Below are positions 7,483-15,738 of a DNA stretch of 64,000 nt, in pieces. This DNA comes from Lentzea pudingi (lineage in GTDB: Bacteria; Actinomycetota; Actinomycetes; Mycobacteriales; Pseudonocardiaceae): assembly GCF_014646255.1 (NCBI RefSeq), contig NZ_BMNC01000005.1:124001-188000 (forward strand). The letters are read 5' to 3'. The position numbers and the translations under genes are program-made. The notes beneath the pieces are model-generated. The model was given only the letters and a program-made list of their open reading frames with translations, made no database searches and was not told the origin of the DNA. Within the stretch, counting starts at the first letter, position 1, and each line of letters starts with the position of its first letter.

Positions 7483-7842
7483 CAGACGTCTCCCTCACTT
7501 TCGGGTGCAGGGGAACCCGAGAGATCGGTTGCAGGGACCTCTCTCGGGGGCTCTAGGGGGACGGGTGGTGGGGCGGCGGCAGGGGTCGCCCCACCCCTCC
7601 CATCCCTTGTTGCCTCTGGAAACCAGTGCCGGCGCCGGGCTCAAGCGGCCGTGCCACGAGCCTCATCGCGCCTCCTCACGGTCTCTTTCGGCCAGAATCT
7701 TTACGCCCGTTCGAGTGAAGTTGCGGGCCTCTTGGCTATGACGCCCCGCCTCGAACGTGAACGAAGTGTGTCACAGCTCACGACAGATCAACTGCGGCGC
7801 GTAGCAATTGACAGTTAACTATCGCTCAACGTAGTGACGTGA
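7483..7842 (-). promoter_or_regulatory. Long structured leader/promoter region of the S1 protease
   Basis: A 360-bp gene-free stretch upstream of the protease. On the minus strand it holds a hairpin at 7516-7548 (9-bp stem CCCGAGAGA) close to the protease start. A second 9-bp hairpin (7567-7595) and a possible small upstream ORF precede it. A palindrome GACAGTTAACTATC (7810-7823) is a candidate operator. No known riboswitch signature was recognised. Confidence 0.4.
7553..7666 (-). CDS. Possible 37-aa upstream leader peptide
   Basis: A 37-codon ORF with ATG preceded by GAGGAGG at a tight 4-nt spacing. It ends in a proline-rich PLPPPHHPSP tail and a TAG stop 70 bp before the protease start. 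Its 3' half overlaps one hairpin, and a second hairpin follows immediately. This layout resembles translation-coupled attenuation, with polyproline as a possible stalling signal. No homologue is recognised and coding is unproven. Confidence 0.3.
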   Translation of the reverse strand: MRLVARPLEPGAGTGFQRQQGMGGVGRPLPPPHHPSP

Positions 7843-8325
7843 TCACCGAATGGGGTCAGGCGTGGACGACGGCGTCGAGCTGTCCGTCGGCTGTCGGGAT
7901 TCTGTCGTCGACGAGGGCGCGGTCGTGGTCGTGCTGTCCGACGACTGAGGGGTCGAGCTCGGGGGAACCGTGACGGTCTCCGTCTCGGTCTTCGTCGTCT
8001 CGGTGTGCGTCTCGGTCCGGGTGCTCGTGGACGGTGCGCCCGGATCGGCCGTGACGGGTCTGCCGGTCACGAGCTGGACGCTCGTCATAGTGAGGACGGT
8101 CACCACGAACACGAGCACTCCGCCGACAGCGATTACCTGCCAACGCTTCTCGCGTTCCATCGACCGTTGGTAGAACACGGCGCCGAGAGTGGTCACGACG
8201 CTCGCGAGAACGGCACCCACGATGGTGCCGACGAGGTTGAGGCGAAGGCTCAGCACGGCCGCGGTGGCGGCGGCGAGCACACTCGCGATGAGCTTGACGG
8301 GGGTGATCTTCTCCTTCTCAGACAT
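7843..8325 (-). CDS. Small two-helix membrane protein with Ser/Thr-rich tail
   Basis: A 160-aa protein of unknown function. After a charged start (MSEKEKITP) come two hydrophobic regions, LIASVLAAATAAVLSLRLNL continuing into a Gly/Val-rich stretch, and VIAVGGVLVFVVTVLTM. A long low-complexity tail of Thr, Ser, Glu and Pro follows and would lie outside the membrane. The internal ATG at 8325 is chosen over an upstream ATG because the extension overlaps the divergent dehydratase. Tail composition suggests a cell-wall-spanning or glycosylated segment, which is inference. Confidence 0.65.
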   Translation of the reverse strand: MSEKEKITPVKLIASVLAAATAAVLSLRLNLVGTIVGAVLASVVTTLGAVFYQRSMEREKRWQVIAVGGVLVFVVTVLTMTSVQLVTGRPVTADPGAPSTSTRTETHTETTKTETETVTVPPSSTPQSSDSTTTTAPSSTTESRQPTDSSTPSSTPDPIR

Positions 8326-8388
8326 GACACACGTAGGACGTTGGGCACAGTTCACCGGTTGTGCGCCGGTGACGTGCATCATCGACAC

Positions 8389-9318
8389 ATGCGCCTGGTG
8401 ACTCTCGAAGACGTCCAAGCGGCCGCCGCCGCGATCGCCCCGCATGTCGTCCGCACCCCGTTGCTGTCGTTCGACTCACGACTGTGGATCAAGCCCGAGT
8501 CACTGCAGCCGATCGGCGCGTTCAAGCAGCGCGGCGCGGTGAACGCGTTGTCCCGCATACCTTCCGAGGACCGGCCGCGCGGTGTCGTGGCGTACTCGAG
8601 CGGTAACCACGCGCAAGCGGTCGCCTACGCGGCCAAGATCCTCGGCATGCCGGCCGCGATCGTCGTGCCGGAGAACACGCCGCAGCTCAAGATCGACGCG
8701 ACGCGGGCGCACGGCGCGGAGGTGTTCGTCGTCGGCATCACCGAACGCGAGTCACGCGCCTACGAACTGGTCGAGGAGCGGAAGGCGACGCTCATCCCGC
8801 CGTTCGACCACGAGGACGTGATCGCGGGGCAGGGCACCATCGGCCTCGAAATCTGCGCAGACCTCCCCGACGTGGCGACCGTCCTGGTGCCGGTGAGCGG
8901 CGGCGGACTGATCTCCGGGGTTGCGGCGGCCGTGAAGTCGTTGCGCCCCAACGTTCGCGTGATCGGTGTCGAGCCCGAGCTGGCCGGCGACACGGCCGCG
9001 TCGTTCGCCGCCGGTGAGCGCGTCCACTGGGACGCGCACGATCGCGCCCGGACCGTCGCCGACGGACTGCGCGCCGAACCGTCCGAACTGACGTGGGCGC
9101 ACATCCAGGAGTACGTGGACGACGTCGTGACCGTCTCCGAGGACGAGATCCGGGACGCGGTGAAGCAGATCGCCCGCCGCACGCGGGTCGTGTCGGAGAC
9201 GAGTGGAGCCGTCGCCGTCGCCGCCCACCTGAACCGTGAACTGCCGGCCGGTCCGGCCGTCGCGATCGTCTCCGGGGGCAACATCGAGCCGGCCCAGTTC
9301 GCGTCGATCCTCGGATGA
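8389..9318 (+). CDS. PLP-dependent threonine/serine dehydratase-like protein, copy 1
   Basis: A 309-aa fold-type II PLP enzyme of the threonine ammonia-lyase/serine racemase group. Visible motifs are PIGAFKQRGA (K46 binds PLP), YSSGNHAQAVA (substrate Asn loop), VSGGGLISG (phosphate loop) and a terminal SGGN that replaces the usual PLP-pyridine Ser/Cys region. There is no C-terminal ACT regulatory domain, so it is the catabolic/short type. A longer frame upstream was trimmed to the ATG at 8389. Its stop overlaps the next, paralogous gene (ATGA). Confidence 0.85.
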   Translation: MRLVTLEDVQAAAAAIAPHVVRTPLLSFDSRLWIKPESLQPIGAFKQRGAVNALSRIPSEDRPRGVVAYSSGNHAQAVAYAAKILGMPAAIVVPENTPQLKIDATRAHGAEVFVVGITERESRAYELVEERKATLIPPFDHEDVIAGQGTIGLEICADLPDVATVLVPVSGGGLISGVAAAVKSLRPNVRVIGVEPELAGDTAASFAAGERVHWDAHDRARTVADGLRAEPSELTWAHIQEYVDDVVTVSEDEIRDAVKQIARRTRVVSETSGAVAVAAHLNRELPAGPAVAIVSGGNIEPAQFASILG

Positions 9319-10223
9319 TCGCGCTCCCAGAGATCCGTTCGGCCGCGAAGGTGATCGCGCCGCACGTGGTGCGCACGCCGTTGCACCCGTTCGGTGCTGG
9401 ATGGATCAAGCCGGAGAACCTGCAGCCGATCGGCGCGTTCAAACTCCGGGGTGCGCTCAACGCGTTGGCACGCCTGGAGAACCGCGCCAACGGCGTAGTC
9501 GCCTACTCCAGCGGCAACCACGCGCAGGCCGTGGCGTTCGCCGCGCGCCTGCACGGTGTGCCCGCCGCGATCGTGATGCCGGACAACACCCCGGCGGTCA
9601 AGATCGAGGCCACGAAGGCGTTGGGGGCGGAGGTCTTCATCGTCGGCATCACCGAACGCGTCGAGCGTGCGGAAGCCCTGGTCGCCGAGCGCGGCGCCGC
9701 GCTGATCCCGCCGTTCGACCACCCGGACGTGATCGCCGGTCAGGGCACCATCGGCCTCGAGATCCTCGAAGACCTGCCGGACGTCGAGGCCGTCGTGGTG
9801 CCGATGTCCGGCGGCGGGCTGATCTCCGGCGTCGCCACGGCGATCAAGTCGCTGCGCCCGGACGTCCGCGTGCTCGGCGCGGAACCCGAACTGGCCGCCG
9901 ACATCGCGGAATCGCTCAAAACGGGCGAACTGGTGCGCTGGGACCCCCTGAAACGGGCTCAGACGGCCGCTGACGCGTTGCGGGACGAGCCCTCGGCGCT
10001 CACCTGGGCCCACATCGAAGCGCACGTGGACGACGTGATCACGGTGTCGGAGGACGAGATCCTCACCGCCGTCGTCGATCTTGCCCGCCGGGCGCGGCTG
10101 GTCGCCGAACCGAGCGGGGCCGTCGCGGTGGCCGCGCAGCAGAAGGTCGGCGGTGCGGGTGTCGCCATCGTGTCCGGCGGCAACGTCGACCCCGGCCTAC
10201 TGGCGCGCCTTCTCGCCACCTGA
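9315..10223 (+). CDS. PLP-dependent threonine/serine dehydratase-like protein, copy 2
   Basis: A 302-aa paralogue of the preceding gene with the same motif order: PIGAFKLRGA (K43), YSSGNHAQAVAFA, GQGTIGLEI, MSGGGLISG and IVSGGN. The two proteins are colinear along their whole length, so this is a tandem duplication with translational coupling. Divergence in the substrate-facing region (LEDLPDVEAVVVP against CADLPDVATVLVP) leaves open a heteromer or distinct substrates. Its end overlaps the convergent MFS gene by 27 bp. Confidence 0.85.
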   Translation: MIALPEIRSAAKVIAPHVVRTPLHPFGAGWIKPENLQPIGAFKLRGALNALARLENRANGVVAYSSGNHAQAVAFAARLHGVPAAIVMPDNTPAVKIEATKALGAEVFIVGITERVERAEALVAERGAALIPPFDHPDVIAGQGTIGLEILEDLPDVEAVVVPMSGGGLISGVATAIKSLRPDVRVLGAEPELAADIAESLKTGELVRWDPLKRAQTAADALRDEPSALTWAHIEAHVDDVITVSEDEILTAVVDLARRARLVAEPSGAVAVAAQQKVGGAGVAIVSGGNVDPGLLARLLAT

Positions 10224-11657
10224 GCGGATGTGCGTGGGCGGCCCCTCCACCCCGCAGTGCAGGCACTCCCCGGGGTGCGGGGCGTCCTGCTGCTCCGGCG
10301 CCGCCGAGAGCACGCCGTTGTCCACACCGAACGCCAGCACCCCGCCGACGATCGCCGCGACCGCGCACAGCACGAGCGCCATCTGCCACCCGGCGGTCAT
10401 CACGGCGGGGTTCGCGTAGTCCTCGCCCACCAGCCCGACCGCCGCGGGCAGCACGGCCATCGCGAGCAGGCTGCCGGTGCGGGCCACGGCGTTGTTCACG
10501 CCGGACGCGACACCCGCGTGGTGATCGGGGGCGGCGGCGAGCACCGTGGCCGTCACCGGGGCGACCACGATCGCGAGGCCGATGCCGAACACGAGCACTC
10601 CCGGCAGCACGCCGAAGACGTACGAGGCGCCGGGAACGGTGTTGCGCAGCAACAACATTCCGACGCCGACGAGGATCGGCCCCACGATCAGCTGGAGCCG
10701 CGGCCCGTAGCGCTGGGCGATCTTCCCCGACGTCGAGGACGCCAGCAGCATGATGATCGTGATCGGCACGCTGGCCAGGCCCGACGCCGTCGGCGAGTAG
10801 CCGAGCGAGATCTGGAGCTGCAGCACGAGCAGCACCATCACGCCGCCGAGCGCCGCGTAGACGAGGAACGTCAGAACGTTGGAAAGCAGGAACGTTCGAT
10901 TGTTGAACAATTCAACGGGCACGAGCGGGTCGCTGGACCTCTTCTGCAGCACGCCGAAAGCGATCATCGCGAGCAGTCCGAGGATTGTCACAACGTAGGA
11001 TTGTTCAACAATCCCACCAGTCAACAAAGCCAGGCCCAAGGCCCCGACCAGCGCGGACAGGTAGTTCGGGTGACCGGACGACTCGTCGCGCGACTCCGGC
11101 ACGAACCGCAGCGCGAGAAATACGCACAACGCCGCCACCGGCAGGTTCACCAGGAACGCGAGCCGCCACGACCAGGCCTGCACGAGCAGCCCACCGACCA
11201 GAGGCCCGATCGCGGTGGCCACACCGGACAGACCCGACCACGCGCCGATCGCGCGGGATCGGTCCTCCCGGTTGAACGACGACTGCAGGATCGCGAGCGC
11301 TCCCGGCGTCAGCAACGCCGCGCCCACGCCCTGCAGCATCCGTGCCGCCACCAGCACCGGGACGTTCCACGCGGCACCGCACAGCAGCGACGCGAGGCCG
11401 AACCAGATCACGCCGACGACGTAGACCCGGCGCCGCCCGAACCTGTCGCCGAGCGAGCCGGCGACCAGGATCAGCGAGGCCAGCGCGAGCAGGTACCCGT
11501 TGAGGATCCACTGCAGGTCGGTGACCGACGCGCTGAACTCCGCGCCGATCCGGGGCAGCGCCACGTTGACGATCGTCCCGTCGAGCATGGCCATGCCCGA
11601 CCCGAGGATCGTCGTGGTGAGCACCAGGCGCGCACGCGGCGTGCCCCAGGCGATCAA
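10197..11657 (-). CDS. MFS drug-exporter-type transporter (DHA2/EmrB-QacA family)
   Basis: About 486 aa with 14 predicted membrane helices. Motif A-like GSLGDRFGRRRVYV follows helix 2, the MLDGTIVNVALPRI signature lies in helix 1, and GVGAALLTPGALAI in helix 4. A short soluble tail contains a CLHC pair. The likely start is a TTG overlapping the stop of the GntR regulator gene (TTGA), so translation is coupled to it. The family exports drugs and metabolites by proton antiport; the substrate here is unknown. Pairing with a DasR-like regulator is unusual. Confidence 0.85.
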   Translation of the reverse strand: MIAWGTPRARLVLTTTILGSGMAMLDGTIVNVALPRIGAEFSASVTDLQWILNGYLLALASLILVAGSLGDRFGRRRVYVVGVIWFGLASLLCGAAWNVPVLVAARMLQGVGAALLTPGALAILQSSFNREDRSRAIGAWSGLSGVATAIGPLVGGLLVQAWSWRLAFLVNLPVAALCVFLALRFVPESRDESSGHPNYLSALVGALGLALLTGGIVEQSYVVTILGLLAMIAFGVLQKRSSDPLVPVELFNNRTFLLSNVLTFLVYAALGGVMVLLVLQLQISLGYSPTASGLASVPITIIMLLASSTSGKIAQRYGPRLQLIVGPILVGVGMLLLRNTVPGASYVFGVLPGVLVFGIGLAIVVAPVTATVLAAAPDHHAGVASGVNNAVARTGSLLAMAVLPAAVGLVGEDYANPAVMTAGWQMALVLCAVAAIVGGVLAFGVDNGVLSAAPEQQDAPHPGECLHCGVEGPPTHIRSGGEKARQ

Positions 11658-12409
11658 GACGGCCGGTTCAGCGTGGCGACGAACTTGTAGCGGTCGCCGC
11701 GGTAGACCGAACGCACCCACTCGATCGGATTGCCCTCGGTGTCGAACGAGTGCCGCGACAGCAGCAGCATCGGCAGGCCGATGTCGGCCCCGAGCAGCTC
11801 CGCCTCCTCCGGCGAGGCGAGCGCTGTCTCGATCGTCTCCTCGGCGTGTCCCATCTCGACACCGAACCGCTCGGACAGCACCTGGTAGAGCGAGGCACCG
11901 GGCGCGAGGTACCGGCGCAGCCCGCGGAAGCGGCCCAGCGCGAGGTGCGTCGTCTCGATGGCCATCGGCTCGTTGTCGGCCAGGCGCAGCCGGTGCAGGC
12001 GCAGCACTTTCGCACCGGGACGCACGCCCAGGTACCGGGCGAGCTCCGCCTCCGCCGGCATCTCCGAAGCCTCGATCAGCTTCGACGACGGCACACGCCC
12101 CTGGGCCCGCATGTCCTCTGTGTACGAAGACAGCTGCAACCTCTGGGCGACCTTCGGTTCCGCCGCGAAGGTGCCCTTGCCCTGCACTCGGAGCAGCCGG
12201 CCTTCGACCGTCAGCTCGGCGAGCGCCTGGCGGACGGTCGTCCTGGAGACGTCGAACTCCGCGGCCAGCGACCGTTCCGTGGGGATCGGCGAACCGGGCG
12301 GCAGCGCCCTCAACAGGTCGAGCAGGTGCCGCTTGAGACCCCAGTACTTGGGTTCGCGTTGTGCACGCGTCCTGGCGTCCACGCCTGATGCAGGCGTCGT
12401 CTCCAGCAT
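11654..12409 (-). CDS. dasR: GntR/HutC-family regulator, DasR-like
   Basis: A 251-aa regulator. The N-terminal winged helix (SPIPTERSLAAEFDVSRTTV, RQALAELTVEGRLLRVQGKG) is followed by a UTRA effector domain with LHRLRLADNEPMAIETTHL and a C-terminal SFDTEGNPIEWVRSVYRGDR. This is the HutC/DasR architecture, which senses glucosamine-6-P-type ligands. The ATG at 12409 has GAGGAGGAGG upstream. It is divergent from a dasABC-like operon, and DasR-type sites precede dasA and nagA. Orthology to Streptomyces DasR is inferred from domain type and context. Confidence 0.85.
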   Translation of the reverse strand: MLETTPASGVDARTRAQREPKYWGLKRHLLDLLRALPPGSPIPTERSLAAEFDVSRTTVRQALAELTVEGRLLRVQGKGTFAAEPKVAQRLQLSSYTEDMRAQGRVPSSKLIEASEMPAEAELARYLGVRPGAKVLRLHRLRLADNEPMAIETTHLALGRFRGLRRYLAPGASLYQVLSERFGVEMGHAEETIETALASPEEAELLGADIGLPMLLLSRHSFDTEGNPIEWVRSVYRGDRYKFVATLNRPS

Positions 12410-12571
12410 GGCCTCCTCCTCGCACTCCACGTCACGCACCACAAGGATGCCTTGTCCGTGTCGATTCGTGCGTCCGAACCCCCGACATCGGCCCCGAAAT
12501 TCGTCCGATGACTTCGCAACGTCTTGGCAACGCGCTTGACAGACGCGGTGACGCAGCACACGCTGTTCCGC

Positions 12572-12587
12572 ATTGGTCTACACCACT
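12572..12587. promoter_or_regulatory. DasR-responsive element (dre) before dasA
   Basis: ATTGGTCTACACCACT closely matches the dre consensus ACTGGTCTAGACCAGT. It is centred about 55 bp before the dasA start in the divergent dasR-dasA region. A TTGACA (12536-12541) lies just upstream as a possible -35. Confidence 0.75.
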
Positions 12588-12633
12588 TGGACGTTCCGGC
12601 CGGTGTGCCGGGCTTGGTGAAAGGGCGCGAACT

Positions 12634-13908
12634 GTGAAGGGCTGGAGAGGACTCGCTGCTGGTGCCGCCGCACTGGCAGTGGCCGTGTCAGGCTGTGGCA
12701 CGAGCACGAACAGCGGTAGCGGCACGGAGACCAAAGAGATCACCGTGTGGCTCATGGACGGCTCCGCGCCGACGACCCTGACCGACGCCTTGAACAAGGA
12801 GTTCGAGTCGGCGAACGGGATCAAGGTCAAGTACGAGGTCCAGAAGTGGACCGGCATCCAGGAGAAGCTGACGACCGCGCTGGCGAGCAGCACGCCGCCG
12901 GACATCATCGAACTCGGCAACACCCAGACGGCGAGCTTCGCCGACCAGGGCACCCTCGCGGACGTCACCGCGGACTCGGGTCAGTTCAACGGCGGTGAGT
13001 GGCTGGGTGGCCTCAAGGACTCGCTGACGCTGAACGGCAAGCAGTACGGCGTTCCGTTCTACGCCGCGAACCGCACCGTCATCTACCGCACGGACCTGCT
13101 GCAGGCCGCGGGCGTCTCGGCGCCTCCGACCTCGCGTGCCGAGTGGATCGACGCGATCAACAAGCTCAAGGCCGCCAACGCGTCCAACCCGGACTTCCAG
13201 GCCCTGTACCTGCCTGGCCAGTCCTGGTACTTCCTGCTGTCCCTGATCTGGGACGAGGGCGGCGACATCGCCAAGCAGGACGGCGGCAAGTGGACCGGCT
13301 CGCTCGACACCCCGCAGGCCAAGGCCGGCTTCGAGGCCTACAAGGCCCTCTACGACGCGTCGGCCACCAAGAAGGCGCCGGCTGACATCGACGAGGCGAA
13401 GCCCCAGCAGATGGAGGTCTTCGGCACGGGCAACGTGGGCATGATGGTCGGTCTCCCGTGGGAGCTCGCCGGTGCCGTGAAGGCCAAGCCGGAGCTCAAG
13501 GACAAGACCTCGGCGTTCCCGATCCCGTCCAAGAAGGCCGGCTCGGCCTCCCCGGTGTTCCTGGGTGGCTCGAACCTCGCCATCCCGGCGTCGTCCAAGA
13601 ACACCGACGCCGCGAAGAAGTACCTGGCGCTGCTGTCGTCCAAGAAGTACCAGGACATGCTCGCCGAGGGCGGCGCGGTTCCCGGCACGTCGAAGGACAC
13701 CGCCAAGCTGGCCACCAACGCGGTCGGCAAGGCCATGGCGGCCTCCTCCCCCAACGGCAAGGTCACCCCGGTGACGCCGAAGTGGGCGGCCGTCGAGGCG
13801 GGCCAGAACCCGCTCAAGGACGCGCTCACCGCGTACCTGACCGGCGCGAAGACGCTGGACCAGGCGACGAAGGACGCGAGCGACGCCATCACCAAGGCCA
13901 TGGCCTAG
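12634..13908 (+). CDS. dasA: ABC sugar-binding lipoprotein, DasA-like
   Basis: A 424-aa solute-binding protein. The signal peptide ends in a lipobox (AVSGC, C21) followed by a Ser/Gly/Thr linker. The extracellular domain starts EITVWLMDGSAP, typical of family-1 oligosaccharide binders. In Streptomyces DasA binds N,N'-diacetylchitobiose, and the same is expected here from the operon content. The GTG at 12634 is chosen because it starts the signal peptide; a much longer frame upstream crosses the promoter and dre. It is followed by two permease genes and a hexosaminidase. Confidence 0.9.
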   Translation: MKGWRGLAAGAAALAVAVSGCGTSTNSGSGTETKEITVWLMDGSAPTTLTDALNKEFESANGIKVKYEVQKWTGIQEKLTTALASSTPPDIIELGNTQTASFADQGTLADVTADSGQFNGGEWLGGLKDSLTLNGKQYGVPFYAANRTVIYRTDLLQAAGVSAPPTSRAEWIDAINKLKAANASNPDFQALYLPGQSWYFLLSLIWDEGGDIAKQDGGKWTGSLDTPQAKAGFEAYKALYDASATKKAPADIDEAKPQQMEVFGTGNVGMMVGLPWELAGAVKAKPELKDKTSAFPIPSKKAGSASPVFLGGSNLAIPASSKNTDAAKKYLALLSSKKYQDMLAEGGAVPGTSKDTAKLATNAVGKAMAASSPNGKVTPVTPKWAAVEAGQNPLKDALTAYLTGAKTLDQATKDASDAITKAMA

Positions 13909-13918
13909 CCAAGCTGAG

Positions 13919-14917
13919 ATGACGGCCGTCAAAACGACCGAAACGGCAGCGCCGGCAGGGGACATCCCTCCGGCGCTGCCGCCTGCCGTGACGGGCGGGG
14001 CGCGCAAACGCCGCCGCCGGGGCAGCTCCTTCGACAGGATGCTGCCCTACCTGCTGCTCGCTCCCGCACTGATCGCGATCCTCTGGCTGATCGGCTGGCC
14101 GGTCGTCTCGGTGTTCGTGACGAGCTTCCGCCAGCTCAACCTCGGTGAACTGGTCCGCGGCGAGATCGTGTGGACCGGGTTCGACAACTACGTGACGGTA
14201 CTGCAGGACGAGCGCTTCTGGGACGTCTCGGTGCGCACCCTGGTGTTCACCGTCTCCGTCGTCGTCGCCTCGGTCGGCATGGGTCTCGGGATCGCACTGC
14301 TGATGCGCGTGCTCACGCCGTGGGTGCGAGTCGCGTTGCAGGTCGCGATGCTCTGCGCCTGGGCCATGCCGATCCTCGCGTCCACCACGGTCTACCAGTG
14401 GATGTTCGACCAGAACTACGGCATCTTGAACAAGACGCTGGTGCAGCTGGGTTTCGACTCCTTCGCGGGCTACTCGTGGTTCTCCTCCGGCACGTCGACG
14501 CTGTCCGTCGTCGGCTTGCTGATCATCTGGCAGGCGATCCCCTTCCTCGCCTTCTCGCTCTACGCCGGGCTCGTCGGCATTCCGCGCGACCTCTACGAGG
14601 CCGCGGGCATCGACGGCGCGACGGGCTGGCAGACGTTCCGCGCGGTGACGTGGCCGGAGATCCGGACGCTGCTGATGATGGTGACGTTCCTGTCGACGTT
14701 GTGGGACTTCAAGGTCTTCGCCCAGATCTGGGTGTTCCGCGAGGGCGGTCCCAGCGGTGAGAGCACGACCCTTCCGGTGCTGCAGTACCTCGAGGGCATC
14801 GCGAAGAGCCACTTCGGCGTCGCGGCCGCGATCTCCGTGCTGATGATGGTCATCCTCGGCCTGATCACGTTCCAGTACCTGCGCAAGCTGCTGCAGACGG
14901 AGGAGGGGAAGATCTGA
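13919..14917 (+). CDS. dasB: ABC sugar transporter permease, DasB-like
   Basis: A 332-aa MalF-type membrane permease. A basic cytoplasmic N-terminus (GGARKRRRRGSSFD) precedes six membrane spans. The EAA-type coupling loop is visible as YEAAGIDGATGWQTFRAVTW. It pairs with the next gene to form the channel. As in Streptomyces das and most family-1 importers, no ATPase is encoded here, so a shared MsiK-like ATPase elsewhere is expected. The stop overlaps the next start by one base. Confidence 0.92.
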   Translation: MTAVKTTETAAPAGDIPPALPPAVTGGARKRRRRGSSFDRMLPYLLLAPALIAILWLIGWPVVSVFVTSFRQLNLGELVRGEIVWTGFDNYVTVLQDERFWDVSVRTLVFTVSVVVASVGMGLGIALLMRVLTPWVRVALQVAMLCAWAMPILASTTVYQWMFDQNYGILNKTLVQLGFDSFAGYSWFSSGTSTLSVVGLLIIWQAIPFLAFSLYAGLVGIPRDLYEAAGIDGATGWQTFRAVTWPEIRTLLMMVTFLSTLWDFKVFAQIWVFREGGPSGESTTLPVLQYLEGIAKSHFGVAAAISVLMMVILGLITFQYLRKLLQTEEGKI

Positions 14918-15735
14918 TGCTCAAGAAATCAGCCGCGAACATCGCCGGCATCGTGCTCGCGCTGTTCTTCATCTTCCCGACGTACTGGATGGTCACGTCG
15001 GCGTTGAAGCCCAAGGGATCGACGATCACGTCGGACTACGACCTGATCCCGTTCTCCGTGACGCTCACGAACTTCGTGACGGCGTGGACGAAGCCGGGCT
15101 TCCTGTCCTCGCTCGGCAACAGCCTCCTGGTGACGCTGACCGCGGTCGTCGCGGCGATCGTCATCGGCATCACCGCCGCGGTCGCCATGTCGCGCTTCGC
15201 CTTCCGCGGCCGCAAGAGCTTCGTGCTGCTGATGCTGGTCGCGCAGATGGCGCCGTTCGAGGCGTTGCTGATCCCGATGTTCCTGATGATGCGGGACCTC
15301 GGGCTCTACGAGCACCTCACGTCGCTGATCCTCGTGTACTTCGCGGTGACGCTGCCGTTCTGCGCGTGGACGTTGCGCGGGTTCGTCAACGGCATCCCGG
15401 CGGAGCTCGAAGAGGCCGCGATGGTCGACGGCTGCGGCCGTTGGGGCGCGTTCCAGAAGGTGACGCTGCCGTTGCTCGGACCGGGTCTCGTGGCCACCTC
15501 GGTGTTCGCGTTCATCACGGCGTGGAACGAGTTCCTCTTCGCCAAGGTGCTGATCCGCAGCCAGGACAGCGAGACGCTGCCCGTGTGGCTGTCCGGGTTC
15601 CAGACCGCGTTCGGCACCGACTGGGGTGGCGCGATGGCCGCGTCCGCCCTGTTCACCGTGCCCGCGCTGGTGTTCTTCCTCATCGTGCAACGCAAGATGG
15701 TCGCCGGCGTCACCGCCGGTGCTGTGAAGGGATGA
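14917..15735 (+). CDS. dasC: ABC sugar transporter permease, DasC-like
   Basis: A 272-aa MalG-type permease with six membrane spans and a C-terminal EAA loop (LEEAAMVDGCGRWGAFQKVT). The start overlaps the dasB stop (TGATG). It ends 3 bp before the hexosaminidase gene, so all five genes form one transcript from the dre-controlled promoter. Confidence 0.92.
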   Translation: MLKKSAANIAGIVLALFFIFPTYWMVTSALKPKGSTITSDYDLIPFSVTLTNFVTAWTKPGFLSSLGNSLLVTLTAVVAAIVIGITAAVAMSRFAFRGRKSFVLLMLVAQMAPFEALLIPMFLMMRDLGLYEHLTSLILVYFAVTLPFCAWTLRGFVNGIPAELEEAAMVDGCGRWGAFQKVTLPLLGPGLVATSVFAFITAWNEFLFAKVLIRSQDSETLPVWLSGFQTAFGTDWGGAMAASALFTVPALVFFLIVQRKMVAGVTAGAVKG

Positions 15736-15738
15736 CGC

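Noticed and set aside
7421..7741. Plus-strand 106-aa ORF in the S1 protease leader
   Set aside because: Antisense to the protease N-terminus and leader, with no ribosome site and no recognisable sequence.
7483..7842. Possible c-di-AMP (ydaO-type) riboswitch before the secreted protease
   Set aside because: Such riboswitches precede actinobacterial cell-wall hydrolases, but the conserved core sequences could not be found here.
11658..12425. N-terminal extension of the MFS ORF giving a 742-aa fusion protein
   Set aside because: The extension is the GntR gene read in another frame; the TTG overlapping the regulator stop gives a normal 14-span transporter.
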